This document shows, in pieces, positions 1 through 12,486 of a stretch of DNA of 64,000 bases. A program made the position numbers and the translations under genes. The notes under the pieces were generated by a model. The model searched no databases, was not told the DNA's origin, and was given only the letters and a program-made list of their open reading frames with translations. Numbering within the stretch: position 1 is the stretch's first letter; every line of letters starts with the position of its first letter. The stretch is from Paraphysomonas bandaiensis (Eukaryota; Chrysophyceae). The stretch spans positions 1-64,000 of the forward strand of contig CBFFRP010000019.1 of the NCBI GenBank assembly GCA_965644295.1, written 5' to 3'.

Positions 1-1655
1 CCTACAAGAAGCTATAATAATATTCTTTTCAAGATCTATAATAATTCCAAGTCAGTAACTAGTATAAGCTATACGCATTTAAAGTACATGTGTATTTGGT
101 ATTTGCTCACTAGTATGAAGAAAGTGTAGAACTGTGCCATCAGGTCGAACTGTCCCGTTGCCTCATTAACCTTCAAGTATTAGAATATTGCATAGATTTA
201 AGGAATAAGTATATTAATTGTCAAAAAACGAAAAGCAAAGGACGTATGTAGTCTAAAATATATTTACATGTTTGTGTTTCTTTAGTGACCACAATTTGCA
301 ATGACATCATCTTCCACAGCTACCGTCCTACTACATACAAGCAATTGGAAAATGCTATATTTTTGAGGGATAGCTACAGCGGTAATAATTATTCTCAAAG
401 GTCTTATAATGGCAACCAATACGATGTATAGTTAAGACGACACTATATCCTGTGCATTACTTCAGAAGCTATGTACGTATATGAGTGAGACCATAGCTAC
501 TTGCTTCCTCAGGCTTTCGGCATAGTGTATATAAGTAAATTTTCGATCACAGCTCCGTAAGAATGCTATGAGTAGTAACTTCTCACATGATTAATTAAAT
601 AAGAATGCTATGTATTTCAACATAAAAAAGCTTCGTTTCTACTGGGAGACTACCTATATTGCAAAAACACAAAAATTTACACAAAAATAACTGCATAAAC
701 ACATAAATTAGCGCTAGAGGGTTGATTAGGAGCTTTGGACAAGTCTTCCGAAATCAATGCGAGAGTCCGGGCGATTACCTTCTTTCCGGTAATGACCTCC
801 TCCATGGTGTCAATTACAATGCATTCAGTCGAACTGGGACGCGATATACCTGAGTGAGTCGGAGAATGTGTACTCACTCCTTCACGACACGTGTGGCGCC
901 CTCGACTCTCCGCTCGTGTAGTCCTCGCCCCCTCTACATGCATTGGACACCAAGCAAGTCCATTCAGATCATATTCTAAGACACCATTGAGGAGATCATT
1001 ACCGGAAAGAAGGTAATCGCCCCTGAGGATATTCGCATTGAGCTCGGAAGCAAGTTTTGTCCATATCAAAGCTCCAAATCACCCATTTAGCGCTAATTTA
1101 TGCTATTTTGTGTAGAATTTTTGGGTAGGTCCTAAATATTGGGATATTTATTCAGCGTATAAGTTAAGTTGTTTTTCTGTGAGCAAGTATCCGTTGAGCA
1201 TACTATGACATACACAGTACACAGGGGTGAGGAGATATTCAATGGTGCTAAAAGTTTGAGGTTTTGTTCGAACAGGCGGAAAAAACAGTATATTCTGCAA
1301 ACCTTCTACACTCTTTCGTATAGAGTATATCGACTGCTGTATACACAGGTATATGGTATGATATACACACTGTGACCATACATACATATAGCCTGATGAA
1401 CCACCACAGTGACCATACAGCAGTATATACGTGTACATACCCACACAATCAACACACATACATACTATATACGTCTATATACCATACAGCACACACGTCT
1501 CCATATACATACATCTATATTTCAAAGCATGCAATTATCTCACACAACTCACACTGTGATCATATTCAATTAATATTATATTACATTCATATATTTTCAT
1601 GCAGAAATAAAGAACTTATTAATCTTTATATTCTCAAGCATTCTCTCGTATTATC
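1..1655. other. Intergenic AT-rich DNA upstream of the nucleoporin gene
   Basis: I see no gene supported by splicing or homology. The stretch holds a fold-back repeat (listed separately at 678-1120) and, at about 1370-1530, a run of imperfect short repeats rich in catacata and cacaca. Open frames here are short and compositionally odd. Confidence 0.6.
678..1120. repeat. Fold-back (inverted) repeat with coding-like arms
   Basis: The segment near 678-816 reappears as its reverse complement near 985-1120, with mismatches and small indels. The best block is 37 bp containing GGCGATTACCTTCTTTCCGG, and a second shared block contains AAATTAGCGCTA. Both arms read as the same peptide core in opposite directions (a shared block ITGKKVIA). 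The arms may therefore derive from one captured coding sequence, or from the ends of a fold-back transposon. About 170 bp of unrelated DNA lies between them. Confidence 0.75.
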
Positions 1656-4600
1656 ATGCAAGAATTAAGCGCATTTGATCAGTCTTATATCGCCTTTACG
1701 AGAGTATCAAATTTTATTAAGAATGGTAGAGATTTTGAAGATCCATCTAATCTATTGGATGTACTTGATACTTTATCACCGACTTTAACTCATCCTAGTC
1801 CATTTGCATGGAAATCTCCTGATGCTGCAGCCAGGTACGTCAATAGAAATCTCTGATATGTATATTAACTGCTCTTATATTATATTAGAGAGAGTATCAA
1901 ACCCTCAAGTGGTTCTAATATTGAACGATTCCCGGGGCTTAGATTAACTGAGGATCAGTACAATGCAGTGATTGAATTTTCGGATGAGTTCGAATTAAAT
2001 GAAATTGAATGTGTAGCTGTTTGGGTTGATGCCAGTGATTCATCGAAGCGGCGATTGGTTGAGCAACATACTGGAAAGAGATATGGTTCCCTTGACTTAA
2101 ATATACCAGCAGCAGCGCGGGAAATATTTCATTTACAGAAAGATTTTCAACTTGCAGTTGTAACCGAGCTAATGCGTGCACGTTACGACACAACTCTAAT
2201 TCCAGAGAAGCGCAAAGTTATAATGATGCAAACCAACCGACTCCTCTGTTCTGGCGTCGGCGGTAATTTAATCCGGAGTCTTCTGAATAGTGTTGGAAGG
2301 AATGGAAGTGGTATTGTTGCTTTGTTACGAAAGCATGGGGGTGGTAGGCATGGGAGAGAGCGAAGTGAGACTCAATGGGCACATGTACAGCGACGTCTCT
2401 TGCAGATGGCGGAGTGCATATTGTTCACCTTCTACGAAACCCAGATTGAAGCCGAGGAACTGCGAGATTTGCAGGAGCTTATCCGAGTTCTTTCCGATCT
2501 TGTAGTGAGTGGGTGTGAAGGGGGCGATGCCAGAGAGGAGTGGACAGATGGGCTTCACCAGGTACTTGTGATGTTGCAAGTATGTTACGTATGCGCACTC
2601 GATCAAATCCGCCCGCTTCTATCCAGACATGTGGACTCGGAGCCATATCTTCGTCCGGGAGAAGTTGGGAACAAAATACAACCCGATCCAGCCTCTCGGG
2701 ATGGTATGGAAGATAGTAGTCAACCGTGGCGGAACGGTATGTCAAGAGGGTTTTGTTGTTTAGCTCTTGCTCTTCTTCGTGAGCCCTACGTAGATGATAG
2801 AGATTCTAGATTCAGTGTTGAGGACGTAGTATGGTTTTTGGACAAGGCATCCGAACTACAGGCGTATAGCTATATACGACTCTGTATGGTACCTGTGATA
2901 CAGAGCATGACGGGTGGTCAGACTCAGGCGATTTGTTTGTCGGTTGTATGCGACATGGTTTTCAATCTCCTCACACTGTTTTGTGGAGACTATGGCTTTC
3001 CTTTTCCACTCTCACGCCAGGTACATATAGATACAGTGCTTTGCAACCGTCAACAACAGGAAATGTATCTGACATCTGGCGAAATGGGTGGATCGGAGGC
3101 TGTTGATATTGAACCTGTCGATAGTCTTGCACGAGACTGCCAAGATGACGTATTAGATATGCTCACTGCTCTCCTCACTGCGAGGCCAAACTTTGCATTA
3201 TCATTCTGGGTGTCGCGAAAGCTTCATCCCTTCACGTCTTTAGCAATGGAATGTATCTCCAAAGATCCTACGCTAATCGTACCTTCCCTGCGGTTTCTCG
3301 CTGCTTTGGCTGGGGGGCCTGGGGGCAGCACCTGTGAGTCCACCTACGCATATATTAAAAATAAGCCACAGGGTAGATTCGATCAGACCTCTTTTAGACT
3401 AGACTGGGCGTACCTATTAGACTTGCTTTCTCAGTATGCTCAAAGCCTTTCCAAGTCTGGGGGACCGGGGTATGACAATGAAGGCTATAGAAGTATCAGC
3501 GACGAAGATACCGATGTTCTGGAAGCCATTGTTGATCTTCTCGGAGCTGTTATGCGCAGGGGATCAGTTACGACAGACTTGTATTCCCGCGGCGCCGAAC
3601 CCGTCAAAACTCTTTTCGCTCTTCTTGCTTGTCCTGTGCGTTTCACGCTCAAAGGATCGATACTCCGTGCATTGGCCTCTATTTGCTCAAGCACTTCCTC
3701 TGCTCTGCCTGCTGCTGCATCGGAGGTGGCTCTAGGTACGGTTGACTCAGTGGCGCGGCCTACAGGTGAAGCATCAGGAACGAGTACTATACATGGACTC
3801 GTTTTGGAGGAAATATGGAGTCTAATGGAGGACTATAGATTGCTTCCTCTAACGAGCTCAATGACAGGGGGACATGGAGTAAATGGACCTGCAGTTCAAA
3901 ACTCCGGTCTGCATTGTGAGCTGGAAGATGTTGAGAGTATGTTCGGAATGTATCCTGTTACAGACGGCTTTCTTACACTTCTAGTTGCTCTCTTACAGCA
4001 TGAGAAAGGTCTTCCCGTAAATTTAGGCTTTGGAAGCAGAGTTCCTGGTATTGTGTGCTACATTGACTATGTCGTGAATGAAATTTTGCTGAAAATGCAT
4101 CTGAGAAATTATGCTTTCGAAGGAGAGGGTTTGGGTCAGAGGTGGAAGATAACATCACAAGCTATAATGGTTCTTGTTTCTGTGCTACAGCAGTATACGA
4201 TTAATACATTGAACGTGAGCGATATTTTGCAGAACGGTTTTGATGGAGATAGACAATCTGGGGCTTCGCGGGATAAGGATATTGTTTCCAGTGCTCTCTT
4301 TGAAACACCCCATCAGCGATTTCATAATATGATTGCAGATTTCAGAAATGAAACTGTTGATTATCCATTAGATCTTGAGGGTCAACAGTGGGAGTCGACT
4401 TCATTGCCGGCTGGGCGTTCGTTGATAGGTGGGGCGGGCTACGCACAGAAACGAGGTACTGTGCAGCGTTTCCAGGTTCCCCGTGCGAAATCTGCTGGCT
4501 TCGCTGTGATGTGCCACGTATTGCACCATAGTCGTCGTCTTCTAGATTTTTTGTTGAGTCTACTTCGTGAAAATTCCATGGAAAGCCTGGGAGACTTTCG

Positions 4601-7600
4601 TAATGAAGAGATAACTCGGGCATGCTGGCGCTCTGTCGAAGTAATGAGAATAGCAGAGAAGCAGAAAGCCGCCCCGTCGCAGAATACTGATAACTCGTCG
4701 CAAAATCAACTTGAGAACGCTGATTATCAGCTTCCTGGGTTTGGATGGGATGCATTCCGTTACGATATTGCGTATTGGAAACACCGTACGGTGTCGTCTA
4801 TCATTGGTCTTATATACGAAGTAAGCATTCGGGAAAAGGTGTTCATGGATATGGTAAGATCATCCGAACCTCTGTCAATACTTCGTACAGAGAGACTCGG
4901 TAGTGTGGCCTCACTCGTTCCTGTACAACTCTGCAGTTTAGACACATTGCTCAGCAGCTCTCCTTCCCATTCTCAACCTCCTCTAATCAGTGTAGTTGCG
5001 AGTTTTATAGTGATGGAGCCGGAGCCGGCCGTGTGTTTTCCCTCGGTCCCTGTGCTGGCTGTCAGAGTATTGCACCACATAGCGATGTCCCAGAACTCTA
5101 TGAAAGTTCTGAGTTTAATTGCAGATAGTGCTGCTGGGGACCAATTGGTTTCATCGTGCACAGCAGCATTGATGGATGGCAGTGGTGGTATGGTTCATAG
5201 ACTGTTCAGCTCATCAGAATGTACTGTCAGGCAGGGTGGTGCTATTGGAGATCCATCGAGATGTTTTGGCCTCGTATTTACTCCGTCCGCATCCCTGGCC
5301 TCCGACTCTCTTACCATATCTCTGCGATACTATTTTGAAAGCTCACAATTCGCTCATGCCCAATCACTCCGTGTACCTGAGGGGCGCTTGGAAGAGCGTA
5401 TTGAAGATGATGTGCGTGAGGCTGTAATTGATTTGTTATTACTTTCTCTTCACCCGTCTCGAAAATGTATTAGTCATTACTTACTTGGTTTACTCGACTT
5501 ATCGGACACGAAGTCCGTCACCTCTTATGCAGTTCGTGGTTTCAACATGCGTCCCGGCTTCCCCGCCAATTGTCTTGATGCTGTGTTAGATTTACTCAGT
5601 TTAGATTCACCGGACAATGCAAGTTTGTATGCGCGCAGTCCCATTCAGGCAGCTAAATGTTATGAGCTACTCTACCGACTCCTTGCAAGCCCTGTCACAA
5701 CTTCTTTAATGCGGCAGGTAATGGCACTGCGAAAAGGAACACGTTTCGTCCACTTCTTGCAGCCCCACTTGGCGCTATTCCTAGAACATCAACGCAAACT
5801 CAGGCAACACGGGGATAGTTCTGTTGATGTTCTTCACGATGCCGCTCGAATTAATTGTCGTGCTTGGGTTTTAAAGATTTTTGCACTTGAACTTCACACA
5901 ATGGAGTTATCGTCACGTGTTCCGCGCAGTGCGATACAAGCACTCTTAAGTATACTTTTCAGCACTGATTCTGCAATGAATTTTACTGGATTAGGGAGTA
6001 CGTGGCTGGAAGGAGGAATAGAGAAGACCCCAGCTGAAGGGGGCATGATATTAGTATTACAGTTGCTAAGCACTATGCCCCTGACATCTCCGTTTGATGT
6101 GGAGGGGCATGATTCGCCACTGGTTGTGCAGTGCATGAGAGAGAGTAGTGTTCCATATTGTGCTGCATATGGTCAGCCGCTTTGTCATTCACGCAATGAC
6201 CCACCTGGAAAGTTTACATTCGTAAACATTCACAATATGATGCAAATGATGCATCAAGAGTTTTCCCAGGGTGCAAGTCAGCGTTCAGACATAGATGCGG
6301 TTATTGATCGTGCTGCTGGAGTTGCTGCTAATTACAACAAATACAATGTGCTAATGGCTGCCTTGGCAAACGCTTGCCAGGGATGGAGACAGGTGGTAGA
6401 TGTATCACTCTTTGGATGTGGAAGTCTTCTTTTGGGACGTTATATTGATGAGGATTCTCAACAGGATGCATCGCTGAGAAGCAGCAATATGAGATTGACC
6501 GAGTTGTCTTCACTCCGCAGAGCAGACGATGATTGGGCTGCAGATGCTGCTGTTAGTAAGATTGTTAGGTTTTTGATGCTTCCTACTCTTAGGCTGTTAG
6601 TATCTAATCCGTCTATGGAAATGGTGTTGGCGGAGCAACTAGCGAGGTCGTTTGTGTCAATGACAGCTCTGCTCAGAGAAATTTGCACCGCCCAGACTAA
6701 TGCGCAATCATCGGATTCTGTGCGAGGTATATACTTGATACTATTACATATATATATTAATTGACAAACACATGTAGGTGCGACCTCAATATTATCGGAG
6801 AGTCAACACGATGACTTGATTGCTGGAACTATCCAAACCATCCTTCGGCGTGGAAGTGCTCATGCAGCCAGATCTACCTCCTCCACTTCATTTCGTGGCC
6901 TGCTATATACTTCTCTGGTACAATTGGTGCGGTGTGATACCACCACTGCGGTTGAAACGAACTCGACAGATGACATTTATCTAGAATCTAACCCATCTCA
7001 TTCGGATGAATTTCGCGCGAGGTGTACGGTGCGTATACCTCATTTGTCTGTTATCATTACAAATGTGTAAGTGCTGTACGTTAGGTGTTACTTGAGCCAT
7101 ATGCTTCAGACCTGGTTGATATTATTGGGGGAGACGCATCACTGCCGTCAAAGGATTCTCTCATATGCCGTATGTCGGCCTTTTCTGCTCTCGGATGTCT
7201 CCTGTCCATAATTGGCCCCCAAGAATATGGCAGCACGTATAGTGGTGCCCCATCAGACTCGGTTAGAAGTAAAAGACACAGTCAGTACTACAGGGATACA
7301 TTTCTTAGCTCCTCCCCCTACGTTAATTCGATTACCGTTCTTAGAGATAAAGGACATCTGAAAAGAATTCTTTGTAATGCCAACTTGAGCTCGTCGATGG
7401 GTGAACATAATTCGGGAAACATATCCTTTAGTAGCGATGATATTCTGTTGGAGGCGACTCTTACTTTGTGCTCTCATATAGCATGCTCTAGCGAGGGAGC
7501 TCATTTACTTTACGATCTTGGTGTCATTCAGTTTATCAATACTTGGCCAACGATTCCAGTACCTTCTACTCAGGTTATTGGAAAGCGAGACTCTCATGGG

Positions 7601-8872
7601 GTTCAAAGCAGCAACAGTGGTTATCTGAATGGTAGAAGTAGACATTCGCACCACGAAATTCCTGTATCTGAACAAGAAACTGTGACATTGCTGGCACCGT
7701 TCCTTAGACTCATGCGTGCGATGGCCGCTTCTTCGCCAAGTGAAGATATATTGAGGCAATGCGCCGAGTTTCTTGTGCATAATCATCAAGTAGTTTCATA
7801 CTTTCTTCGACTTCAATTTTCAACTCTTGGAGGACTGCGACTGACACTTGCTATTGTAAGTCTGATGTGCACTATTGCTTCCGCGGGAACAGCTTTATCT
7901 GAGCGTATGGAAGGGCACATTGGAAGGGCATCCAGTGAGAGGTCGATTTCAGCTGTTCATTCACTATGGGAGGTATGTATGGGACCAAAAGGCGACTCTT
8001 ATACTGCTGAACTGTGCAATATGGCGAAAATTATTGGTAAGTTTCTTATTTTTACTTACAGCATTGTTTGAAAGGTGTAAATTGTGATAGGAGCTAACCC
8101 ATTACCAGCATGGCGACGGAACACGTATGGGATGCACAAATGGCAAGGTGCCGAAGACTCGTGGTGGAATTTTGTTGTACCAAATTCACCGAGTGAACAT
8201 GAGATGAAGGGTACCGTCGTAGAGCTACCGTCGTCTATCAAGCGCGGATGGGGGGGCGGCTATCGTAATAATTCTGAAAGTCAGATATGGTCTCAATTTG
8301 ATGCCATTAAATTCACTCTTGGACTAAATATATTGGAGCGCGTCTCGTCGTTTTTGAGAATTCGTTCCAATCTTGATGTCGTGTGCGGAATCAGCTCGTC
8401 GAGAGATGTACATGGGCACTCACAACGAGGTAGAGGAAACCTTCAGTTGTGTGGTATTCTCGCCGTAGACGTTAAAGACTTATGTGAATCCTTTCAATCG
8501 GTGGCATCTTTCTACCTTAGTGTATACAAATCTGGTTCTGCGGGTACGAATGAGAGCTCCTGGCTGACTGAACCAAGTGCCATAGCGAATTCGTATTCTA
8601 GTAGAATGCTTCATTCGGATGATGACTCTAATTCATCGTGTTCATTGAGCGAAGCGGATAAAGAAATTAGAAGGCTTTTGCTACATTCGGTGGAGAGCTT
8701 GATGTGTTCTGTATACGACATCATTGCCATGTCGTCGTCGGCGGAGAGGGCGTCGTGGTCATCTGATATTACCGCCTGCTTGCAGGTGGCAGAAGATTTC
8801 ACTCCCCATTCGTTCGTTAGGCAGCTAGCACGTGATGTTGAAATGATTGGGAATCGACCTAACTTAGAGTGA
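1656..8872 (+). CDS. NUP205: NUP205/NUP192-like inner-ring nucleoporin
   Basis: Predicted scaffold of the nuclear pore inner ring. Nup205/Nup192 is a large alpha-solenoid that binds Nup93 and Nup53 homologues. Five exons join in phase: 1656-1834, 1889-6726, 6778-7028, 7085-8036 and 8091-8872, giving about 2333 residues. That is longer than the human (about 2000) and yeast (about 1680) proteins. The N-terminal part has the family-like pattern EFELNEIECVAVW followed by AAREIFHLQKDFQL and ARYD, and the rest is all-helical with many Leu-rich repeats and Ser-rich loops. Exon 2 alone is 4.8 kb, whereas the introns are only 50-60 bp. Residues 1-60 come from a separate first exon starting at the first in-frame ATG after AT-rich DNA. 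The fold class is secure; the exact name rests on remembered family patterns, and the NUP188 family is the main alternative. Confidence 0.72.
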
Positions 8873-9330
8873 TTTTCAGTAGCAGAACAAGTTAATACAG
8901 TTGTGAAAGAAATTATTCGGTTAAGTTTATGGAGAGGAGGTGCTGATGTATTGATTAGTATTATTGGGGTCAGCTTTGCTTTAGAAACACATTCGTGTGA
9001 TAGCATATGATAATAAGATTTTCTCCTGTAGTGTTTTGTGAGAAGTTTATAGTATTGCATAAACAACCTGGTGGTTGTGTGGTTGTGCAAACTAATGGTA
9101 TAGATGACGTAATTACTGCAAGTGTATATTCCATTTTAGATATAGTAGTGATATATATGCAGGCTGAAATCAATTATATTTGCAACTAATACTCTTGGAC
9201 CAATGAATTGATACTAAACCACGTATTCAAGTAGCTATACATAGGTTATCTGCCAATGCAGCATGCTCAACTGTTTGTATCTTTTCATTCCTGAGCCTTT
9301 AAGTAGCACTAAATGACGAGGAGTCCAGTA
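8873..9330. other. Intergenic spacer downstream of the nucleoporin gene
   Basis: AT-rich with no supported gene. It ends at the target site of the LTR element that starts at 9336. Confidence 0.5.
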
Positions 9331-9335
9331 GACAG

Positions 9336-9581
9336 TGTTGAGTTTTGCTGTTTGAGCAATTAAAAGCTGTAATTCTAATAAGATATTGGAATTATGACGG
9401 TTACTGGATAATACAGTAGTGGTTAACTGTATTATGAGAAGTGATATCATGACGATGTAAGATCGTACTAGATATATAGCTTATTATATTTATTATAATC
9501 TTCTCTTATCTTAACTTGATTAATGAGTGAATACACGTCCAGTTAACTTAGTAAATCATCCAATTGTGTCATATCTTGACA
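9336..9581 (+). repeat. 5' long terminal repeat
   Basis: 246 bp, TG...CA. Near identical to 11155-11422 along most of its length. The copies differ mainly in a central stretch, where the right copy has about 25 extra bp, and in a few substitutions. Confidence 0.88.
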
Positions 9582-11154
9582 TGGTAGCGGATAGTAGTTA
9601 GAAACAACTGCTGAAGTGTGACCATTGGAATGTAACTGGACAGAGAAGTAGGAGTGATACTGCTGTGTACAGTAGAAACCTACAGTATATAGGATATAAA
9701 ACCAGTATTATATATGAAAATCTGGGTTTTCATACGAACATTACAGAAAAAGTAGACTGGAAAAGATGACTGCTATTGTTATGTACTGTAGCTATGTTGC
9801 AGTGGTTGATGAATGTATGAACCCTCTGAATGAAGAGACCCATATAATTATCAGAATATCTCATGTGCATGAGCACGGTGATTCAGTAATGTGTCTGATT
9901 GTGTGGATGGGGGTGCAATGCTATCGATGGGGGTGCGAGTGATCAGGAGTCGTGTCAGTTATGTTATATAAGATGAGAGCATCTTCTCATGTGATGGAAT
10001 GCTATCGATGATGAGCTTGAGGAGGTTGTGGTCAAGGGTGACCTACAAGCCCGAACTGTTGCAGAGTTCAGCCATCTTACAAGCTCGAATCATGTGGATA
10101 AGGGCTTAATCCTTAGAGCTACTTGAGAAGTGGTTCGGGAAAATGGTGTAATAGTAGAGTAGCCTCGAGGGCACTTGATACTGCCATGTTAGCATGTTGT
10201 GAATGTGACTAACGATTATACACAATGGTGGTACGAAAAATCCTGCGACCCGTGACGATGGGGCAGGTGACTCGCTATCGACGCCGGCTAGGGGTACACG
10301 CCCAGCATACGGCGGATATGATGACAAGGACTGTGTCGTCCTTCAGTACCTGCCCGAGAGTAGTGTATGTACTGCGTCTAGAGAGACCAGTGAAAACAGT
10401 GTATGAGACACATGTGTATGTACTGCATCGACGGCGTCTGGGGAGACCAGTAAGAGTTGTGTTGGTACGGTTCGTATTATATCTAGTGAGATTAGTGTGA
10501 ATCGTGTCTGTGAGACTGTACCTGCTGAGTCTAGGGAGACTTGTGTGGTAAGCGTACGGGTGTTGACTAGTGTGTCCACCCTGGGTGAGGTAAACCTTTA
10601 TGATGAGGAGATTGTCAATCTGTGTGATGACAGTGACTGTTCTAATAACTAACATAATATGTCTAATTATAGAGAGACCAAGGCATAATATATATGAGAA
10701 GTTTGTTAATTGCCTTGATTTGCTTCAGTGTGTAAGTAGCAGGCTGTGTTTGCTGGCATGCAGGAACTGGTGTGGCTTCGGGGGGTGTTGGTCGAACTGG
10801 GACTTCGATTGTACGAATCCACTCCATTCTTCCTGACAGCCAGAGCGCACGTAACTTAGCGTGTTGAATGTTGTGTGATTGATCCGACAAGGAACAGAAA
10901 TCAGACGTGGAGGTTATAAGAGACAGAAGATCATCATATAGATGTGTTGCCTATGGTGAGGCTAGCTGAAACGTCGGAGTCATACGTCCACCGGTTTGTC
11001 CTATGAGGTTTTTTGGTGGTTGCGTATCCGTCAGTTATGTCTTGCGATGTGAAGATTCAATGTACAGCTCATAAGAAGGTCTTGGTGGTTGCGTATCCGT
11101 CAGTTATGACTCGGGGTTTGACAATTCAATGTACAGCTTTGAATTGAGAGGGAG

Positions 11155-11422
11155 TGCTGAGTTTTGCTGTTTAAGCAATTAAAAGCTGTAATTCTAAGAT
11201 ATTGGAATTATGACGGTTACTGGATAATACAGTAGTGGTTAACTGTATTATGAGAAGTGATATCATGACGATGTGTGAAGTACTAGAAATGAGTGGTAGT
11301 AGAGATAACGTGATATATTGCTTATTATATTTATTATAATCTTCTCTTATCTTAACTTGATTAACGAGTGAATACACGTCCAGTTAACTTAGTAAATCAT
11401 CCAATTGTGTCATATCTTGACA
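11155..11422 (+). repeat. 3' long terminal repeat
   Basis: 268 bp, TG...CA, preceded by a purine-rich tract and followed by the duplicated target gacag. The insertion relative to the 5' LTR contains gtactagaaatgagtggtag. Confidence 0.88.
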
Positions 11423-11465
11423 GACAGTAGTAAATGACTTATTATTAGCAATAGGCGTGTAAGCT

Positions 11466-11580
11466 ACGAAAAATCTGGCTGTGGGTCACCGCAAGCACCA
11501 ATACCAATAGGCAACCACTTTCGCACTATCACTCAAAGCAAACGTAGTGAGTAAGCGGCATGTTAATATTTAATATTAAT
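11466..11580 (-). repeat. Dispersed repeat family R1, copy 1 (reverse)
   Basis: In reverse complement it matches the other R1 copies: a block like catgccgcttactcactacg, then gcgaaagtggt, then tggtgcttgcggt. It lies just downstream of the LTR element. Confidence 0.6.
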
Positions 11581-11906
11581 GACGGATGCTTGACTTCAGT
11601 GGGCAGTCCAATACCCTGGTTACCCTTCAGGTGGGCCCATTCCCGGATGCCTGTTTATTCGTCATGGCCAAAAGACGTCTACACAAATTACGCTTGTATT
11701 TTAGTGTCTCTAGTACCATACAAACATTAGACTATGAGTAGGCAGAACGTTATCTGCTGACTATATACGCGGCCTACACGCTAGTTTCCCGGAGATATAT
11801 GATCTCCACAAAAATGTGTGAGTCCGACTTTGATGAGAGCGAGGTGTTTAAATCAGTCATATAACAATATCTTTAGATCAAAACTGAATAAACTTTATTG
11901 ACTGTG

Positions 11907-12121
11907 GAATTCATGTTGAGCTTTGCTGTTTGTGAGTAATTAAAAGCTATACTTTTATTTTTGAATTTTGACCGTCAATGAAAGAAAATAGAAGTGTGTT
12001 GTGTTTTGCTTTGAGTATTAGAGTGAAAATAGTTACACTTTGGTGCTTGCGGTTAAGCATTAGGCACAAGCAGCTTTCGTAGAGTAAAATAGTAGGACAT
12101 CAGAGCTAAGCACTAGTTAGT
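11907..12121 (+). repeat. Dispersed repeat family R1, copy 2, with LTR-like start
   Basis: Starts with tgttgagctttgctgtttg, close to the first bases of the LTRs at 9336 and 11155. It continues into the R1 core (tttggtgcttgcggt, cagctttcgtag, atcagagctaagcactag). This may be a solo LTR of a related subfamily. Confidence 0.6.
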
Positions 12122-12486
12122 TATATTGTTTTAATCTGACTCTTACACTCCTATTGCTATAATAATATGATACTAACTACTAGTTATGAAGTAGATTTGC
12201 CACTACTATAACCTCCGTAGCTTGTCAATAATTAACTGTTCATGCTACGAATCGCAAATATAACGGAAAAAGTAATGATTACTGCTGCCGCTACTATGCA
12301 GCTGGAATATGAAAGTACAACGCACATGGATCACGGAAACGCCACACTACACTTCACACATACGTACAAAGCAATCATCATACAAACATGCAGTGTGCAT
12401 GACGAATGAATAACACCAGGTGATAATGAACCAGTGTGTTAGTTCACGTTTTGCCGGTCTGCGCGAAATATGTGTATTTATTTCTG
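12122..12486. other. Spacer between repeats and DNAJ gene
   Basis: No supported feature. It probably includes the 3' untranslated region of the minus-strand DNAJ gene. Confidence 0.4.

Larger units (their letters stand above)
9336..11422 (+). mobile_element. Complete non-autonomous LTR retrotransposon (TRIM/LARD-like)
   Basis: Two direct repeats, 9336-9581 and 11155-11422, begin with TG and end with CA, the canonical LTR termini. The 5 bp before the left repeat (9331-9335, gacag) are repeated exactly after the right one (11423-11427), as expected of an integrase target-site duplication. A primer-binding-like site starting tggtagcgg follows directly at 9582. A polypurine tract (gagagggag, 11146-11154) sits immediately before the right LTR. 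The internal 1.57 kb has no frame that looks like gag or pol, so the element would need enzymes in trans. The interior contains degenerate repeats, including two 56-bp copies near 11013-11069 and 11082-11137. Confidence 0.88.

Noticed and set aside
1169-1668. Several overlapping short frames upstream of NUP205
   Set aside because: They fall in cata/caca-rich DNA, overlap on both strands and show only repeat-like residues.
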